DNA from: Peribacillus simplex NBRC 15720 = DSM 1321
Lineage (GTDB): Bacteria; Bacillota; Bacilli; Bacillales; DSM-1321
Direction: 5' to 3'
Assembly: GCF_002243645.1 (NCBI RefSeq)
Contig: NZ_CP017704.1
Location: forward strand, 3,366,001 to 3,430,000
Length of the DNA stretch: 64,000 bases
Made by a program: the position numbers and the translations under genes
Shown here: positions 1-9,183 of the stretch, piece after piece
Numbering within the stretch: position 1 is the stretch's first letter
How the letters are laid out: each line of letters opens with the position of its first letter
Notes under the pieces: generated by a model
Told to the model about the DNA's origin: nothing
The model's database searches: none
The model's input: only the letters and a program-made list of their open reading frames with translations

Positions 1-1
1 A

Positions 2-604
2 GGCATCGACGTGGACGCTGCCAAAGAGCTTGGCAAAGACCTTGGTGTGGAGGTGGAATTTGTCGCTACCACATGGCCTACGATGATGAAAGACCTGAAA
101 GCGGACAAATTTGATATCGCTGTGGGCGGTGTGACTCGCAACACAGCCAGACAAAAAAGCGCTTATGTATCCCAAGGTTACCTTTCATTCGGTAAGGTGC
201 CTTTGATTCGCAAGGAAGATAAAGACAAGTATCTTACCATTGAAGATATCAACAAGCCTTCTGTCCGCATCGGCGTAAATCCAGGCGGAACGAACGAAGA
301 ATTTGTCCTTCAGTATCTAAGCAATGCTAACGTAACGGTTGTAGAAAACAATCTTGATATCCCACATCTTGTTGCAGAAGGTACGTATGATGTTATGATC
401 ACAGACACAGTAGAAGCAATGCTTTATGCAAAAGCTGATCCCAGATTGTATGCAGCTCTAACTGACAAGCCTTTCACAAACAGTGAAAAAGGTTATATGA
501 TCCCACGAGGTGATTTCATTTATGCAAGCTACTTGGAAATGTGGATGGATGAAATGAGGCTCCAGGGAAAATTTGATGCACTCTACAAAAAGTGGATGGA
601 ATAG
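2..604 (+). CDS. Substrate-binding protein, cyclohexadienyl dehydratase (PheC)-like, 5'-truncated
   Basis: Reads in frame from the first bases of the window, so the N-terminus, including any signal peptide, lies outside. The visible 200 residues form a type II periplasmic-binding fold. The run WPTMMKDLKADKFDIAVGGV, the VNPGGTNEEF segment and the late SEKGYMIPRGD motif are the pattern of PheC, which converts prephenate or arogenate to phenylpyruvate or phenylalanine. The same fold serves amino-acid ABC transporters, so a binding-only role is possible. A strong terminator follows 18 bases after the stop, so it ends its transcription unit. The family assignment is good; the exact substrate is inferred. 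Confidence 0.8.
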   Translation, partial: GIDVDAAKELGKDLGVEVEFVATTWPTMMKDLKADKFDIAVGGVTRNTARQKSAYVSQGYLSFGKVPLIRKEDKDKYLTIEDINKPSVRIGVNPGGTNEEFVLQYLSNANVTVVENNLDIPHLVAEGTYDVMITDTVEAMLYAKADPRLYAALTDKPFTNSEKGYMIPRGDFIYASYLEMWMDEMRLQGKFDALYKKWME

Positions 605-621
605 AATATAGAGGTGCGCCC

Positions 622-670
622 AAAAGCTACCCGTAATACTTTCGTGTCAGTTTCTAGGGTAGCTTTTTTT
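622..670 (+). terminator. Intrinsic terminator
   Basis: An 11-bp stem (AAAAGCTACCC with GGGTAGCTTTT) ends in a run of seven T. It lies directly after the PheC-like gene. Confidence 0.85.
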
Positions 671-709
671 GAATTAAAAAGAGCAAATTACTTCGCCTTT
701 TTCTTGTTT

Positions 710-788
710 CACTAACGGAGCTTTACTTGGAAAGTTGCTGAAGCAACCTTTTTGTTATGCAACTAACGGGGCAGTATAGTTGAAAAAG
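710..788 (+). repeat. Dispersed repeat family 1, full copy (terminator module plus palindrome module)
   Basis: The first module carries the hairpin AAGTTGCT/AGCAACCTTTTT. The second is AACTAACGGGGCAG followed by TATAGTTGAA. It lies between a + gene and the next + gene. Confidence 0.85.
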
Positions 789-864
789 GAACTTAAATTT
801 AAATCTCGAATATCTAATGTAATCGGATAGCAAAAAATTTGATGACAGACAGGAGTTAGATACG

Positions 865-1212
865 ATGATAAAAGGTTTTGGAGGAATATTTTGGATAACT
901 AAGAATCTTGAAGTTATAAAAAAATGGTACAGTGAAGTGTTGAAGATTGAAATAGAAAATTGGAATGGGACTGTGATAAAACCCCAATTAGGAAATGAGA
1001 CTATCTTTTCTTTCTTTACCGAGAATGACAGTCATTTTCCAACAGAACAACAAGTGATGTTAAATTTCCAAGTACATAATCTAAACGAGACTATTAAGCA
1101 TCTTGAACAAATTGGTGTACCTCTTGCAAAGAAAAAAGAGATTAGTGAATTTGGAAAGTTTATTTGGATTGAAGATCCTGAAGGTCGACTGGTCGAGCTT
1201 TGGGAGAAATAA
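865..1212 (+). CDS. VOC (glyoxalase/bleomycin-resistance) family protein
   Basis: A 115-residue single-module vicinal-oxygen-chelate protein. The N-terminal FGGIFWITKNLEVIKKWYSEVL and the C-terminal IWIEDPEGRLVELWE segment are typical of the family's paired beta-alpha-beta-beta-beta units. VOC proteins are cytoplasmic metal-dependent lyases, isomerases, dioxygenases or drug-binding proteins; the reaction cannot be assigned here. The start is supported by AGGAG about 10 bases upstream. It is monocistronic, with repeat copies on both sides. Confidence 0.82.
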   Translation: MIKGFGGIFWITKNLEVIKKWYSEVLKIEIENWNGTVIKPQLGNETIFSFFTENDSHFPTEQQVMLNFQVHNLNETIKHLEQIGVPLAKKKEISEFGKFIWIEDPEGRLVELWEK

Positions 1213-1271
1213 CGAGTTGTAATTCATTTGCTATTGAGCTAAAGGGTGCGTTAGTTACATAGGATGCCAAA

Positions 1272-1300
1272 GAAGACCACTTATAGGTGGTCTCTTTTAT
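1272..1300 (+). terminator. Intrinsic terminator
   Basis: AGACCAC/GTGGTCT stem followed by a short T-rich tract, 60 bases after the VOC stop codon. Confidence 0.65.
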
Positions 1301-1927
1301 TTGTTCAAAAATCAACATTAATCTTTAACAAACCCAAAAATTAAAGCAGCCATTCGGGTGTTCTCTTTTTTTGCGCCAGCGGAACGTATGTTCACATCTA
1401 CAGTGAATTAGGTTAATGTTGGAGCGTGGGATTGGACATTGGGGCAGATTTCAAGACATGATAACGCAAGCTAATAAAACTCGTCTTTTATATAGTCTGC
1501 TACAACAAAATGTATCACCTTTTTCATAGAAGCTCGTTCTCAATTACTTCAAAATTTTCGCATATAGAGGTATCGAAGCGAACCGATCCCTTGCTCTCCC
1601 CATCGCATGCGTGTGGGGGGACATTATTTCTCTCTTCTTCTCTCTTGTTGCCCTTTTTATAGTACCATGAAGTGTCGTGTGGGAGACACTCTGTTCCACC
1701 ATGAGGGAACTTAACTAGCACTTCGAATTTGAAGATTTAACTCTACAAGAGGGTCATTGGTCTAGGACAGTATAAAACACTGTAGCGGAACTTAATGGGT
1801 TTACTTTAGGAACGCAAACAATAAAAATAACTTTGGAAAGCACAGGCAAGTCTATTGTGCTTTGTAATCGCAAAATTGGGTTTTTCTGTTAAAATAAACT
1901 TGGTAGATTGTGAAAGCAAATCTTAAA

Positions 1928-1956
1928 TTAACGGGGCAGTTTACTTGAATAAGGTT
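1928..1956 (+). repeat. Repeat family 1, palindrome module only
   Basis: ATTAACGGGGCAG followed by TTTACTTGAATAAG. The terminator module is missing. It lies about 70 bases upstream of the DUF1835 gene. Confidence 0.75.
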
Positions 1957-2027
1957 ACAAATATCCAAAGTTTTCCGATTGTTTATTAAAATAATGAGCT
2001 GTCATTAAGGTAAAAAGGGGACAGATA

Positions 2028-3065
2028 ATGGAGAATATTAATCAGTTAAAACGAGCTATTTCAAAACTTGATGAACGTGAGGTAAAGGCTCTTCTAAATT
2101 TAATATTTATACGTTCTGAACAATGTGAAGAAGATGAAATGATTCGAATTCTACAATCAATGAAAAAATCATTGATTCAAGTTTCGAGAAATGAAGAGAA
2201 AAAAGAACATCCACAAACGGTACATATTGTATTTGGTGATTCGACTGCAGGTAGCTTAAAATTCGCATTTCGTAAAACTACTTATGCAAAAACAGAAGAA
2301 ATCATTGTGTTACCCGATATTTTATCGGTTGGTCCAATTGAATCACTTCAAACAAAAGAAGGGATAGAAAATCGTTTTCAATGGTTTAAGGAAAACTATC
2401 GTGATGACTTCAAAAATCTTGAAGAATATAAACAGGGTATGTTAAAAGCAATCGAGAAAATAAAAGCGATACCACCTTATCAAAAGGTGATTATTTGGAC
2501 ATGTGAGAACGCTGCTGAGCAAACAGGTCTGCGTATTGTCCTTTATATATTGCAAAATAAAGTCAATGATGTGTTCGAACTCAATACGTTTAAAGCATTT
2601 CACGAGTTCTTTACATATCCTATGTTAGAAGAGGAACAGTTTCCTCGTTCATCAGGAGAATTGACTCCCGAAAAACTGCTTCAATTTTATGAACAATTTG
2701 AGCTTAGACCAATGAATTTTGCAAAACGTAATGCTCTCAGTGACGAAGGACAGAATTTAATGCTGATTGAAAATCATTTGAGAACATGGGAGCATGGTGA
2801 GCTTAGGGATTCAAATATTGAACGAGGTGATGATTTTATCATTCATTGTGCAAAGAAATTACATAAAGAACAAGGTACATATGATTATATGAAGTCGGCA
2901 CGTTTGATTGGTGAAGTCATTGGTCATATGCAGCAATACACTGGAGATGAATGGATAGAATATCGACTCCGTGATTTAATTTCAAAAGAAATATTTGAAT
3001 ATCGAGGGGATTTAAGTGCAATGCGACTATACGAAGTGAAATTAAAAAAAGAGTTACTTCACTAA
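2028..3065 (+). CDS. DUF1835/DUF3658 domain protein
   Basis: 345 residues. Residues 1-60 are charged and helical. From about 66 the sequence HIVFGDSTAGSLKFAF opens the DUF1835 domain, which runs to about 210. The C-terminal part (about 235-340), with DEWIEYRLRD and LSAMRLYEVKL, matches DUF3658. These domains occur together in Bacillus proteins of unknown function; no catalytic residues can be claimed. AAGGGG precedes the ATG. The TAA stop lies inside the CTAACGGGTGCG of a repeat copy, so the repeat provides both stop codon and terminator. Confidence 0.85.
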   Translation: MENINQLKRAISKLDEREVKALLNLIFIRSEQCEEDEMIRILQSMKKSLIQVSRNEEKKEHPQTVHIVFGDSTAGSLKFAFRKTTYAKTEEIIVLPDILSVGPIESLQTKEGIENRFQWFKENYRDDFKNLEEYKQGMLKAIEKIKAIPPYQKVIIWTCENAAEQTGLRIVLYILQNKVNDVFELNTFKAFHEFFTYPMLEEEQFPRSSGELTPEKLLQFYEQFELRPMNFAKRNALSDEGQNLMLIENHLRTWEHGELRDSNIERGDDFIIHCAKKLHKEQGTYDYMKSARLIGEVIGHMQQYTGDEWIEYRLRDLISKEIFEYRGDLSAMRLYEVKLKKELLH

Positions 3066-3117
3066 CGGGTGCGTTAGCTGAAGATCGGAGCTGTCTCTAA
3101 GGCAGCTTTTTCTTATG
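3061..3117 (+). repeat. Repeat family 1, terminator module that supplies a stop codon
   Basis: ACTAACGGGTGCGTTAGCTG followed by the GAGCTGTC/GGCAGCTTTTTC hairpin. The TAA of the upstream gene lies inside it. Confidence 0.85.
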
Positions 3118-3142
3118 GGGGTGCCGCCAAGAGTACCGCCAA

Positions 3143-3171
3143 AAAGGTCGGGCAAATACTGCCCGACCTTT
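3143..3171. terminator. Bidirectional terminator between convergent genes
   Basis: Perfect 11-bp stem AAAGGTCGGGC/GCCCGACCTTT with a 7-base loop. It sits between the + DUF1835 gene and the - cortex hydrolase gene. Confidence 0.8.
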
Positions 3172-3257
3172 CAACTATACCCGACTACATAGTTAATGGG
3201 ATATTTATAATACGAAACTATAAAAATATCATTCCTCAATATGTATGTAGATTAGTT

Positions 3258-3875
3258 TTACTTTGCAAATAAGTGGTTGCCTATTCTAATGACTGTTTCC
3301 CTAGTGAAAATCCATTCATCTGTTGCCGAGACCGGATTATAATAATAAACAGAACCATCAGTAGGATCCCAACCTTGTAATGCATCAATAACAGCTCGAT
3401 AAGAATAGCTATTTGGGGTCAAATAATATTGCCCATCATGTACAGCTGTAAAAGCATTTGTCTGGAAAATAACATCGTAAGTATTTTTAGGGAAACCTGG
3501 CGTTGACATTCGGTTCAAAATTACTGCAGCGACAGCTACTTTTCCTTCATAAGTTTCTCCTCGAGCTTCTCCATGAACAACCCTGGCCATCATTTCAATA
3601 CTATTTAATTTTTGTTGTGTTTGGAATCCAAAAACTCCATCTGGTAATAGTCCAGAATCTAGTTGAAGTTGTTTCACTGCATGATCAGTAATTGAACCAT
3701 AATACCCTGTTGGTTGACTGTTAAAGTAACCCATTTTCTTTAAATTTTCTTGTAAGCCATAAACCGCTTGTCCTTGACTTCCATTGTGTAAAATTTCTTG
3801 AGCAAAGATTGAATTTGGTATAAAAAACATGAAACAAATAAAAACAACAAACGATATTTTTTTTACATTTAACAT
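3258..3875 (-). CDS. SleB-like spore cortex/cell-wall hydrolase
   Basis: About 205 residues, secreted: an N-terminal hydrophobic signal ends near SIFAQ (residues 22-26). Residues about 30-90 form a peptidoglycan-binding domain (GSQGQAVYGLQENLKKMGYF, then PDGVFGFQTQQKL). Residues about 95-205 form the hydrolase_2 (SleB/CwlJ-type) catalytic domain, with ARVVHGEARGE, VAAVILNRM and the end motif IGNHLFAK. SleB is a lytic transglycosylase that degrades spore cortex at germination, and is usually nearer 300 residues, so this is a compact paralogue. The ATG at 3875 is preferred because GGATGTG lies about 10 bases upstream. Confidence 0.85.
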   Translation of the reverse strand: MLNVKKISFVVFICFMFFIPNSIFAQEILHNGSQGQAVYGLQENLKKMGYFNSQPTGYYGSITDHAVKQLQLDSGLLPDGVFGFQTQQKLNSIEMMARVVHGEARGETYEGKVAVAAVILNRMSTPGFPKNTYDVIFQTNAFTAVHDGQYYLTPNSYSYRAVIDALQGWDPTDGSVYYYNPVSATDEWIFTRETVIRIGNHLFAK

Positions 3876-4066
3876 CAAATAATTTCACATCCTTCGATTC
3901 ATTTTCCTACTATTCTACATTATCATACAATAAAAATAGATTTATCTTACATTATTCCTATTTTAAACCAAAAACTAAAGAAATTTCAGACGAATTTGTC
4001 TGTTTATTGGGGTACCGCCTATCGCCATCAAGCTAAGAAAAAGGATTATACCCATAACGAAAAGAT

Positions 4067-4107
4067 AAGCTATTCTTTCTGTAAATACTGCAGAAGATAG
4101 CTTTTTT
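4067..4107 (+). terminator. Intrinsic terminator without an obvious gene
   Basis: Long stem AAGCTATTCTTTCTG/CAGAAGATAGCTT followed by T's. No intact + gene precedes it, so it may be left from a lost gene. Confidence 0.7.
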
Positions 4108-4157
4108 CGTTTTGGGGTATAAAGAAATTTTAACTTGATGGGCATGCGGCAAGACCC

Positions 4158-4190
4158 CTTATGGAACTACCGGGGCAGGATAGTTCATAA
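4158..4190 (+). repeat. Repeat family 1, palindrome module
   Basis: CTTATGGAACTACCGGGGCAG followed by GATAGTTCATAA. Confidence 0.75.
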
Positions 4191-4505
4191 CACAAATTGG
4201 AAAATGTTTTTTTATTTGGACTAGAAGTTATAATTAAGAGATAAAACAAAAAAATCCCAACAATTAAGTAGGGAATGAATTTTAACTGGTGAGTTGTGTT
4301 AATTAGAATATGGCTTCACGCATTTTATGTGTTTCTGTTTTTTATATTTCGGGCATATAGTTTCTTTGTTGAGCAAAGAAGCCTTTTTTTGTTATGGATA
4401 TATTTTTGTCCAATTACTGTTCGTGTTACAGATTCTGAACAAGAATCTTTCCTTGTACTTTTAATATTTCATCTTATAATATTTCATCTTATTTAGAAAC
4501 ATTAG

Positions 4506-5960
4506 CTACTTCTTTATATTTTCTAATGCTCTATAAGCATTTGCTTCTCCTGAACCAAATGAAGCATCTTGTCCATTCTTTCCATAGTCAAGAGCTGTTT
4601 GCTTAATACGTGCTGTTACTTGGGCAGGTTTATACTCCGGATGAGCTGCCTTAATGACTCCTGCAATTCCAGCTACTTGAGGAGTGGCCATAGAAGTACC
4701 AGCATTAAACTCATATGAAGTACCTAAATAGGTAGGCCAAGTACTTAGGATTAAGTTACTTGGATCAGCCGCAGCAGGATCATTGGTTTCTGCATATTTA
4801 GGCCCATAATCTCCTCCAGGAGCTGCCACGTCAATACTGTTTCCATAATTAGAGTAGAAAGCAAGCTGTTGAGTTGACCATTTTGTGGAGGCAGACACAT
4901 TAATAACTCCTGGCATTTGTGCTGGTACTACAGTTGCAGGCCCTTTCACGCTCATTCCATATGGTTCATACATTTTATTTAAAAATTCGTTTACTTCCTT
5001 CTTGTCATCCAAATTTAAACTTTCATTACCACTACCGGCTACTACAGTTACTCCATTCTTTACTGCATATTGAATTGCTCTCTTCCAAAGTAACGTTTCA
5101 GCGACTGATTTATAACTTTCTCCCTCAATTGTCATTTTGGTATTATTATAGAAACGAAGAGACATATTAATAACATCTACCTTGTCATTTGTTGCTGCAA
5201 TAATTCCATCTATAATCCAAGCTGGTAATCCAAGGGCTTGCTCTGAGTATAATACGCGATAGGATCGGATTCCTAAATCTGGTCCTACACCGTTTACTTT
5301 ACCATTTGCTCCAATGATCCCGGCAACGTGAGTACCGTGCCCATTGCGATCTTTTATATCAGTAGGATCACCGGTTTCAGATTCATCCATTCCAGCAGGA
5401 ACAAGATTACGTCCACCTATTATATTATTCTTTAAGTCAGGATGAGACTCATCAATTCCAGTATCAATCACTCCCACCACTGCTTTATGAGTAATACTAC
5501 CATCTTTATTTTTATATCCGCCTGTTTCTAAATCATATGATTTCCCGTCGTTGGTCACCCTTTGAATATCCCATTGGGAGTCCCAATAACTCTCTGAATT
5601 TTGCTGGCTGATGATACTAGACTCATAGTTATAAGGGCTGACTGCTGTTTTGTCTAAGGTTAGGGGAATTTCTCTGTTAGCAGCTTCTATTGAAGAATTA
5701 CCTTTTAGGTTTTTAAGAAAAGAAGGCTCGTCAGATTGAGCTTCTATTCCTCCAACTTCGGGAAGAACTTTGGTTACTTTACCACCAGCTTTCCGTATTA
5801 CCTCTTGATAATTCTCTGGTAATCCACTTTTAAAAGCTATTGCGTATGTGTCATTCATCTCCTGATATTGACTCTTAGCTTGGGTAGGAACACCACCAAC
5901 GGACAGTATCCCTGCTCCTACTGCAATCGAAAGTACCGTATGTAGAATTTTCTTTTTCAT
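4506..5960 (-). CDS. Secreted subtilisin-type (S8) serine protease
   Basis: 484 residues. A signal peptide ends near residue 28 (PTQAKS), a propeptide runs to about 110-130, and the S8 catalytic domain follows. The triad is visible: Asp166 in VVGVIDTGID, His208 in RNGHGTHVAG and Ser423 in AGTSMATPQVAG, with oxyanion Asn312 in GSGNES. The prodomain is expected to fold the enzyme and be removed after secretion, giving an extracellular endoprotease. AGGAGGAG lies 6-8 bases before the ATG. It is monocistronic on the minus strand, flanked by repeat copies. Overall length and motif spacing are complete. Confidence 0.95.
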   Translation of the reverse strand: MKKKILHTVLSIAVGAGILSVGGVPTQAKSQYQEMNDTYAIAFKSGLPENYQEVIRKAGGKVTKVLPEVGGIEAQSDEPSFLKNLKGNSSIEAANREIPLTLDKTAVSPYNYESSIISQQNSESYWDSQWDIQRVTNDGKSYDLETGGYKNKDGSITHKAVVGVIDTGIDESHPDLKNNIIGGRNLVPAGMDESETGDPTDIKDRNGHGTHVAGIIGANGKVNGVGPDLGIRSYRVLYSEQALGLPAWIIDGIIAATNDKVDVINMSLRFYNNTKMTIEGESYKSVAETLLWKRAIQYAVKNGVTVVAGSGNESLNLDDKKEVNEFLNKMYEPYGMSVKGPATVVPAQMPGVINVSASTKWSTQQLAFYSNYGNSIDVAAPGGDYGPKYAETNDPAAADPSNLILSTWPTYLGTSYEFNAGTSMATPQVAGIAGVIKAAHPEYKPAQVTARIKQTALDYGKNGQDASFGSGEANAYRALENIKK

Positions 5961-6059
5961 ATGTCTCCTCCTATATATGGAAAATATTCATCGTATACTA
6001 TCTTAATATACAACAACTTAAATTCCAAGTTTTCCTAATAAATCTCATATTATTGAAAT

Positions 6060-6104
6060 TGGCAGCTCTTTTTCTTATGGAACTATCGGGGCAGGATAGT
6101 TGAA
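6060..6104 (+). repeat. Repeat family 1, half terminator plus palindrome module
   Basis: GGCAGCTCTTTTTC followed by GGAACTATCGGGGCAG and GATAGTTGAA. The left arm of the terminator hairpin is lost. Confidence 0.75.
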
Positions 6105-6232
6105 GAGTGCTCTTTGACTTTTATTCAACAATTGGGCCTGTTTGTTGAAGAAGGATATTTTCTGTTTTAAGAGAATTAGAATTTAAGAATACAGGTTATT
6201 GCAAAATAACAGGAACATAGGAGGTATGAGAT

Positions 6233-6670
6233 ATGAAGATCCTCAGAATAGATCATGTAGGTGTAATCGTTAATGATCTCTCTGCTGCTAAAGAGTTTTT
6301 TCTCGATTTTGGACTTGAAGTGCAAGGGGAATGGGAATTGGAAGGAGAGTTGATGGATCAGATGAGTGGGCTTAATGACGTTAAAGTAGCATGTGTAGGA
6401 TTGGGGAAGCCAGACGGTCAGGCATGGATAGAGCTAATTAAATTTTATACGCCGTCAGATGAAAAAGATATTCAGCAACCTTTTGCAAATACCCTGGGTA
6501 TCCGGCATATTGCATTTGCTGTTGAAGATATTGAAGCTGTTGTTGCCAAATTGAAAAAGAAAGGTACGGAAATCTTTAGTGAGATACAACACTATGAAGA
6601 AAGTTATAAGTTATGCTACTGTCGTGGACCAGAGGGAATTATTTTAGAGTTGGCGGAGCAAATCAAATAA
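6233..6670 (+). CDS. VOC family protein, methylmalonyl-CoA-epimerase/glyoxalase-like
   Basis: 145 residues with the VOC metal-ligand pattern intact: His8 (RIDHVGV), Glu67 (WIELIKF), His92 (IRHIAFAV) and Glu139 (IILELAE). This arrangement is seen in glyoxalase I and methylmalonyl-CoA epimerase. Start and length fit, with GGAGG 8 bases upstream. No metabolic neighbour indicates the substrate. It is distinct from the shorter VOC proteins at 865 and 24532, which lack this full ligand set. Confidence 0.85.
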   Translation: MKILRIDHVGVIVNDLSAAKEFFLDFGLEVQGEWELEGELMDQMSGLNDVKVACVGLGKPDGQAWIELIKFYTPSDEKDIQQPFANTLGIRHIAFAVEDIEAVVAKLKKKGTEIFSEIQHYEESYKLCYCRGPEGIILELAEQIK

Positions 6671-7188
6671 ATTAAGGGAATTTATAGTTGTTGGGCCAAT
6701 TGTGGATTTAAAATAAAGTCACGATGTTTATAAAAAAGATGCGATGTTTGTAAGAAAGATGCGAAGTATTGATTAAAGTTGTGATACTTTATCTTTTCAA
6801 TCAAAGATTTCTAAATGAGTTTTGATTAAACTTTTTGAGAAAACGGAGAGTCCATTCAAAATGGTTTCCTATTATTAGCCATAGCTTGTGGGTTTACAGA
6901 AAATTTTTAATCAATCTTTATTCAAAACCAACACCAATAATTGATGGATTTTGACATACCGCCAGTGAAATATGTAATCACGTCGATAAAGTTGTTCCGA
7001 TAAGAATCGCTTTTCTTAATGAACTAGCAGGTGCATTAGCTGAAGATCAGAGCTGTCTTTAAGGCAGCTTTTTCTTTATGCAACTAACGGGGCAGGTTAC
7101 TTGAAGAAGAGCTATGTTAAAAGTTCAACTAAATTCACTAATTTATGGTAACGTTAAATTAATGAATTTTATTAGGGGAGCTAAAATT
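6671..7188. other. Intergenic stretch, repeats only
   Basis: Contains short direct repeats of AAAGATGCGA near 6735-6765 and a full repeat copy at 7021-7108. No gene is supported. Confidence 0.6.
7021..7108 (+). repeat. Repeat family 1, full copy
   Basis: GAACTAGCAGGTGCATTAGC, hairpin GAGCTGTC/GGCAGCTTTTTC, then CAACTAACGGGGCAG and GTTACTTGAAG. Confidence 0.88.
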
Positions 7189-7356
7189 ATGGGTATTATA
7201 GTTTCAATCTTTTACGGCTTTGTTGGTTTAGTTATTCTATTTTTTATTGTTCAATATGCCATTAATAGTGGGATTGACAATTCTAAAGAAGTTAAGGCTT
7301 TTCGGTCCGAACTTAAAGAAATAAAAAAACAACTCAATGATTTAGGTGGAAAATAA
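7189..7356 (+). CDS. Small single-span membrane protein
   Basis: 55 residues. Residues 1-22 are a transmembrane helix (GIIVSIFYGFVGLVILFFIV); the rest is a charged helix with KEVKAFRSELKEIKKQLNDL, a likely short coiled coil. The ATG at 7189 has GGGGAG 8 bases upstream; an in-frame ATG at 7162 lacks a site. I do not recognise the family. Similar one-helix proteins in this window (30378, 34034) are likewise followed closely by repeat copies. Confidence 0.65.
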   Translation: MGIIVSIFYGFVGLVILFFIVQYAINSGIDNSKEVKAFRSELKEIKKQLNDLGGK

Positions 7357-7385
7357 ACACATAAGCAATTTTTCTTATTCAAGAA

Positions 7386-7436
7386 ATGGTGCGTTAGCTG
7401 AAGATCGGAGCTGTCTTTAAGGCAGCTTTTTTGTAT
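7386..7436 (+). repeat. Repeat family 1, terminator module
   Basis: GGTGCGTTAGCTGAAGATCG and the GAGCTGTC/GGCAGCTTTTTT hairpin, 30 bases after the small membrane protein. Confidence 0.85.
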
Positions 7437-7528
7437 GAAAATATATTCGTAAAAGGCCATACAAAATAAGCCCACCATATTCTAATTTTTTGAAGGACGT
7501 AAATGTGCCATATCGTTATATTAACTGG

Positions 7529-8760
7529 TTATGCAGTTTGTTGTTCAGATGGAGCGATTGTATAGCCTTTCTTTTTTAGGTATTCGATCATTTTTAATTC
7601 TTTGTTATTTTGTTTTTCTTCAAGGTAATTTGAACCTAGTTCATGATAGGGTTCTCCTGTTTTTAAGATGTTATAAGCGATCGTTAATAGTAAATGAGCA
7701 GAAGCGATTCGTCCCTTCATTTTTCCCTGGCGTTTGGTAATCCTTTTTCGATGTGAAGCAATTCGATTATTTTGCCTTGATGTCGCTAGTACACACTCTA
7801 CAGCCATCGTTTTCAAAGCTTTGTTACCTTGTGTGGTTTTACTCGTTTTTTTTTACCAGCACTTTCGTAATTTCCGGGACTCACACCAGCCCAAGAGGCA
7901 AGATGTTTAGCCGACTTAAATACGGACATATCAACGCCCATCTCTGCAATAAAAGTAGCTGCGGCAGCTTTGTTAACACCAGGTATACCATCCAATAATT
8001 CTACTTCCTTACGATATGGGGACAGGAGTTGATCGATTTGTTTTTCCAATTCTTCTATGGCTTTTTCTAAATAACTCATATGCTCCCAATGGTAACGCAA
8101 CATATCACGGTGATGACGGCGAATACGACCATTAATTGCATTTGCAATGTCAGTAATACTTGCTTTTGTTCGCCAATCCACCATTTTTCGAAGACCATCG
8201 GTCTCTATTTTTTCACCGTTTAGAATCGCTTCAAGGATACGGCGTCCCGATACACCAAAAATGTCTGATAATACGGATGTTAGCTTGATATTAGCATCTT
8301 GAAGAATTTTGTGAATGCGATTCTGCTCTGAAGTGCGATGATGAATCAATTTTTTTCGATAACGAGTAAGATCTCGTAAATCACGAATATCCTCCGGTGG
8401 AACAAAATTACTTTCAATAAGTCCACATCTTAGAAGCTTGGCAAGCCATTCGGCATCTTTCACATCAGTTTTACGACCTGGAACATTTTTGACATGTCTG
8501 GCATTGGCAAGAACAAGGTGAAAAGAACCCTCAAGTATATTCCATATTGGTTTCCAATAGACTCCGGTACTTTCCATCACAATATCGGATACCTGAAGGG
8601 TAGCTAGCCAATCACTTAAAGCCAAGAGTCCCGTTGTTGTAGTTGAAAACGTTTCAATAGAGGTTTTTGGCTTTTTATCTAATGGACCAAATAATACACA
8701 GGCTACTACTGTTTCTTGGTGTACATCTAGGCCAGCACACCGTTCAATCATTGCTTCCAT
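7529..8760 (-). pseudogene. IS110-family transposase (copy E), frameshifted
   Basis: The first frame, 8760 to 7813, encodes the RuvC-like DEDD domain (CAGLDVHQETVVAC, MESTGVYWKP, RKTDVKDAEWLAKLL) and most of the C-terminal transposase_20 domain up to GNYESAGKKK. The frame is then lost, and the rest (KTMAVECVLATSRQNN and the tail) continues in another frame from 7816 to 7529. The break falls at nine consecutive A on the coding strand; one extra A would restore GKKKTSKTTQGNKALKTMAVE-like reading. Either the gene is dead or it depends on slippage. It is unrelated at insertion-site level to copies A-D, and its ends were not found precisely. Confidence 0.85.
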
Positions 8761-8996
8761 AGGAGAATCACCTCAAAAAAAATTAACAATACATATGACA
8801 GGAGATTTGTTACAAAAATTTTTGTATACGTACTAGCAGTACACTAAATGGTTCTTCAATACTGTCACAACCAGTTTCTTATACAGGGTATCTTCCTTAA
8901 GATCCACCAAAAAAAGTTCAGCCTGGTTGTATTGTTATCATCCATTATCGTCAAGGAGTTAAAGGGTTAGACTCTATTTTGAGTTTAGATTTTCGT
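8761..8996 (-). other. Upstream non-coding end of IS110 copy E
   Basis: About 230 bases upstream of the transposase with no gene. IS110-group elements carry their guide RNA here; I did not find a convincing target match. The outer boundary is not visible. Confidence 0.4.
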
Positions 8997-9048
8997 AGTA
9001 GATGGTGGCGGCGAGGAGCGCCGTCATAGGAGTTTCTTATGGAACTAA
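8997..9048 (+). repeat. Repeat family 1, variant left module, interrupted by IS110 copy A
   Basis: GTAGATGGTGGCGGCGAGG, then CATAGGAGTTTCTTATGGAACTAA. The same variant lead-in occurs at 60650. The right half of the palindrome resumes at 10669 after the insertion sequence. Confidence 0.8.
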
Positions 9049-9183
9049 ACCAGCTAATAGTTTGTCAACATTTTTCAATAAAAAGATAAAAACATACGTG
9101 ATATACTAATAATAGGCATACCAAATAACCTTCCTTCAGACTCTCATTTGGAAGGTTTTGTTCTTTTTAGTTAAATATAAATT

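Larger units (their letters stand above)
1213..2027. other. Intergenic stretch with degenerate repeats and a hairpin
   Basis: No convincing gene. It holds a degenerate repeat fragment (GGGTGCGTTAG near 1244), a terminator-like hairpin AGACCAC/GGTGGTCT followed by T's at 1272-1300 that could serve the VOC gene, and a palindrome module at 1928-1956. A 65-codon minus-strand reading frame at 1524-1721 has no ribosome site and no recognisable fold. Confidence 0.6.
3876..4505. other. Divergent intergenic region with terminator and repeat
   Basis: AT-rich promoter region for the cortex hydrolase on the minus strand, a strong hairpin at 4067-4107 and a palindrome module at 4158-4190. A 66-codon + reading frame at 4296-4496 is very hydrophobic, has no clear ribosome site and was not accepted. 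Confidence 0.6.

Noticed and set aside
1524..1721. 65-codon minus-strand frame
   Set aside because: No ribosome site, odd composition, no fold or family; it lies in repeat-rich intergenic DNA.
4296..4496. 66-codon + frame, very hydrophobic
   Set aside because: Non-ATG start without a ribosome site; the hydrophobicity follows from T-rich DNA.
7440..8996. Insertion of IS110 copy E in the same palindrome
   Set aside because: A terminator module precedes it at 7386-7436, but no palindrome half-sites could be seen at its edges.
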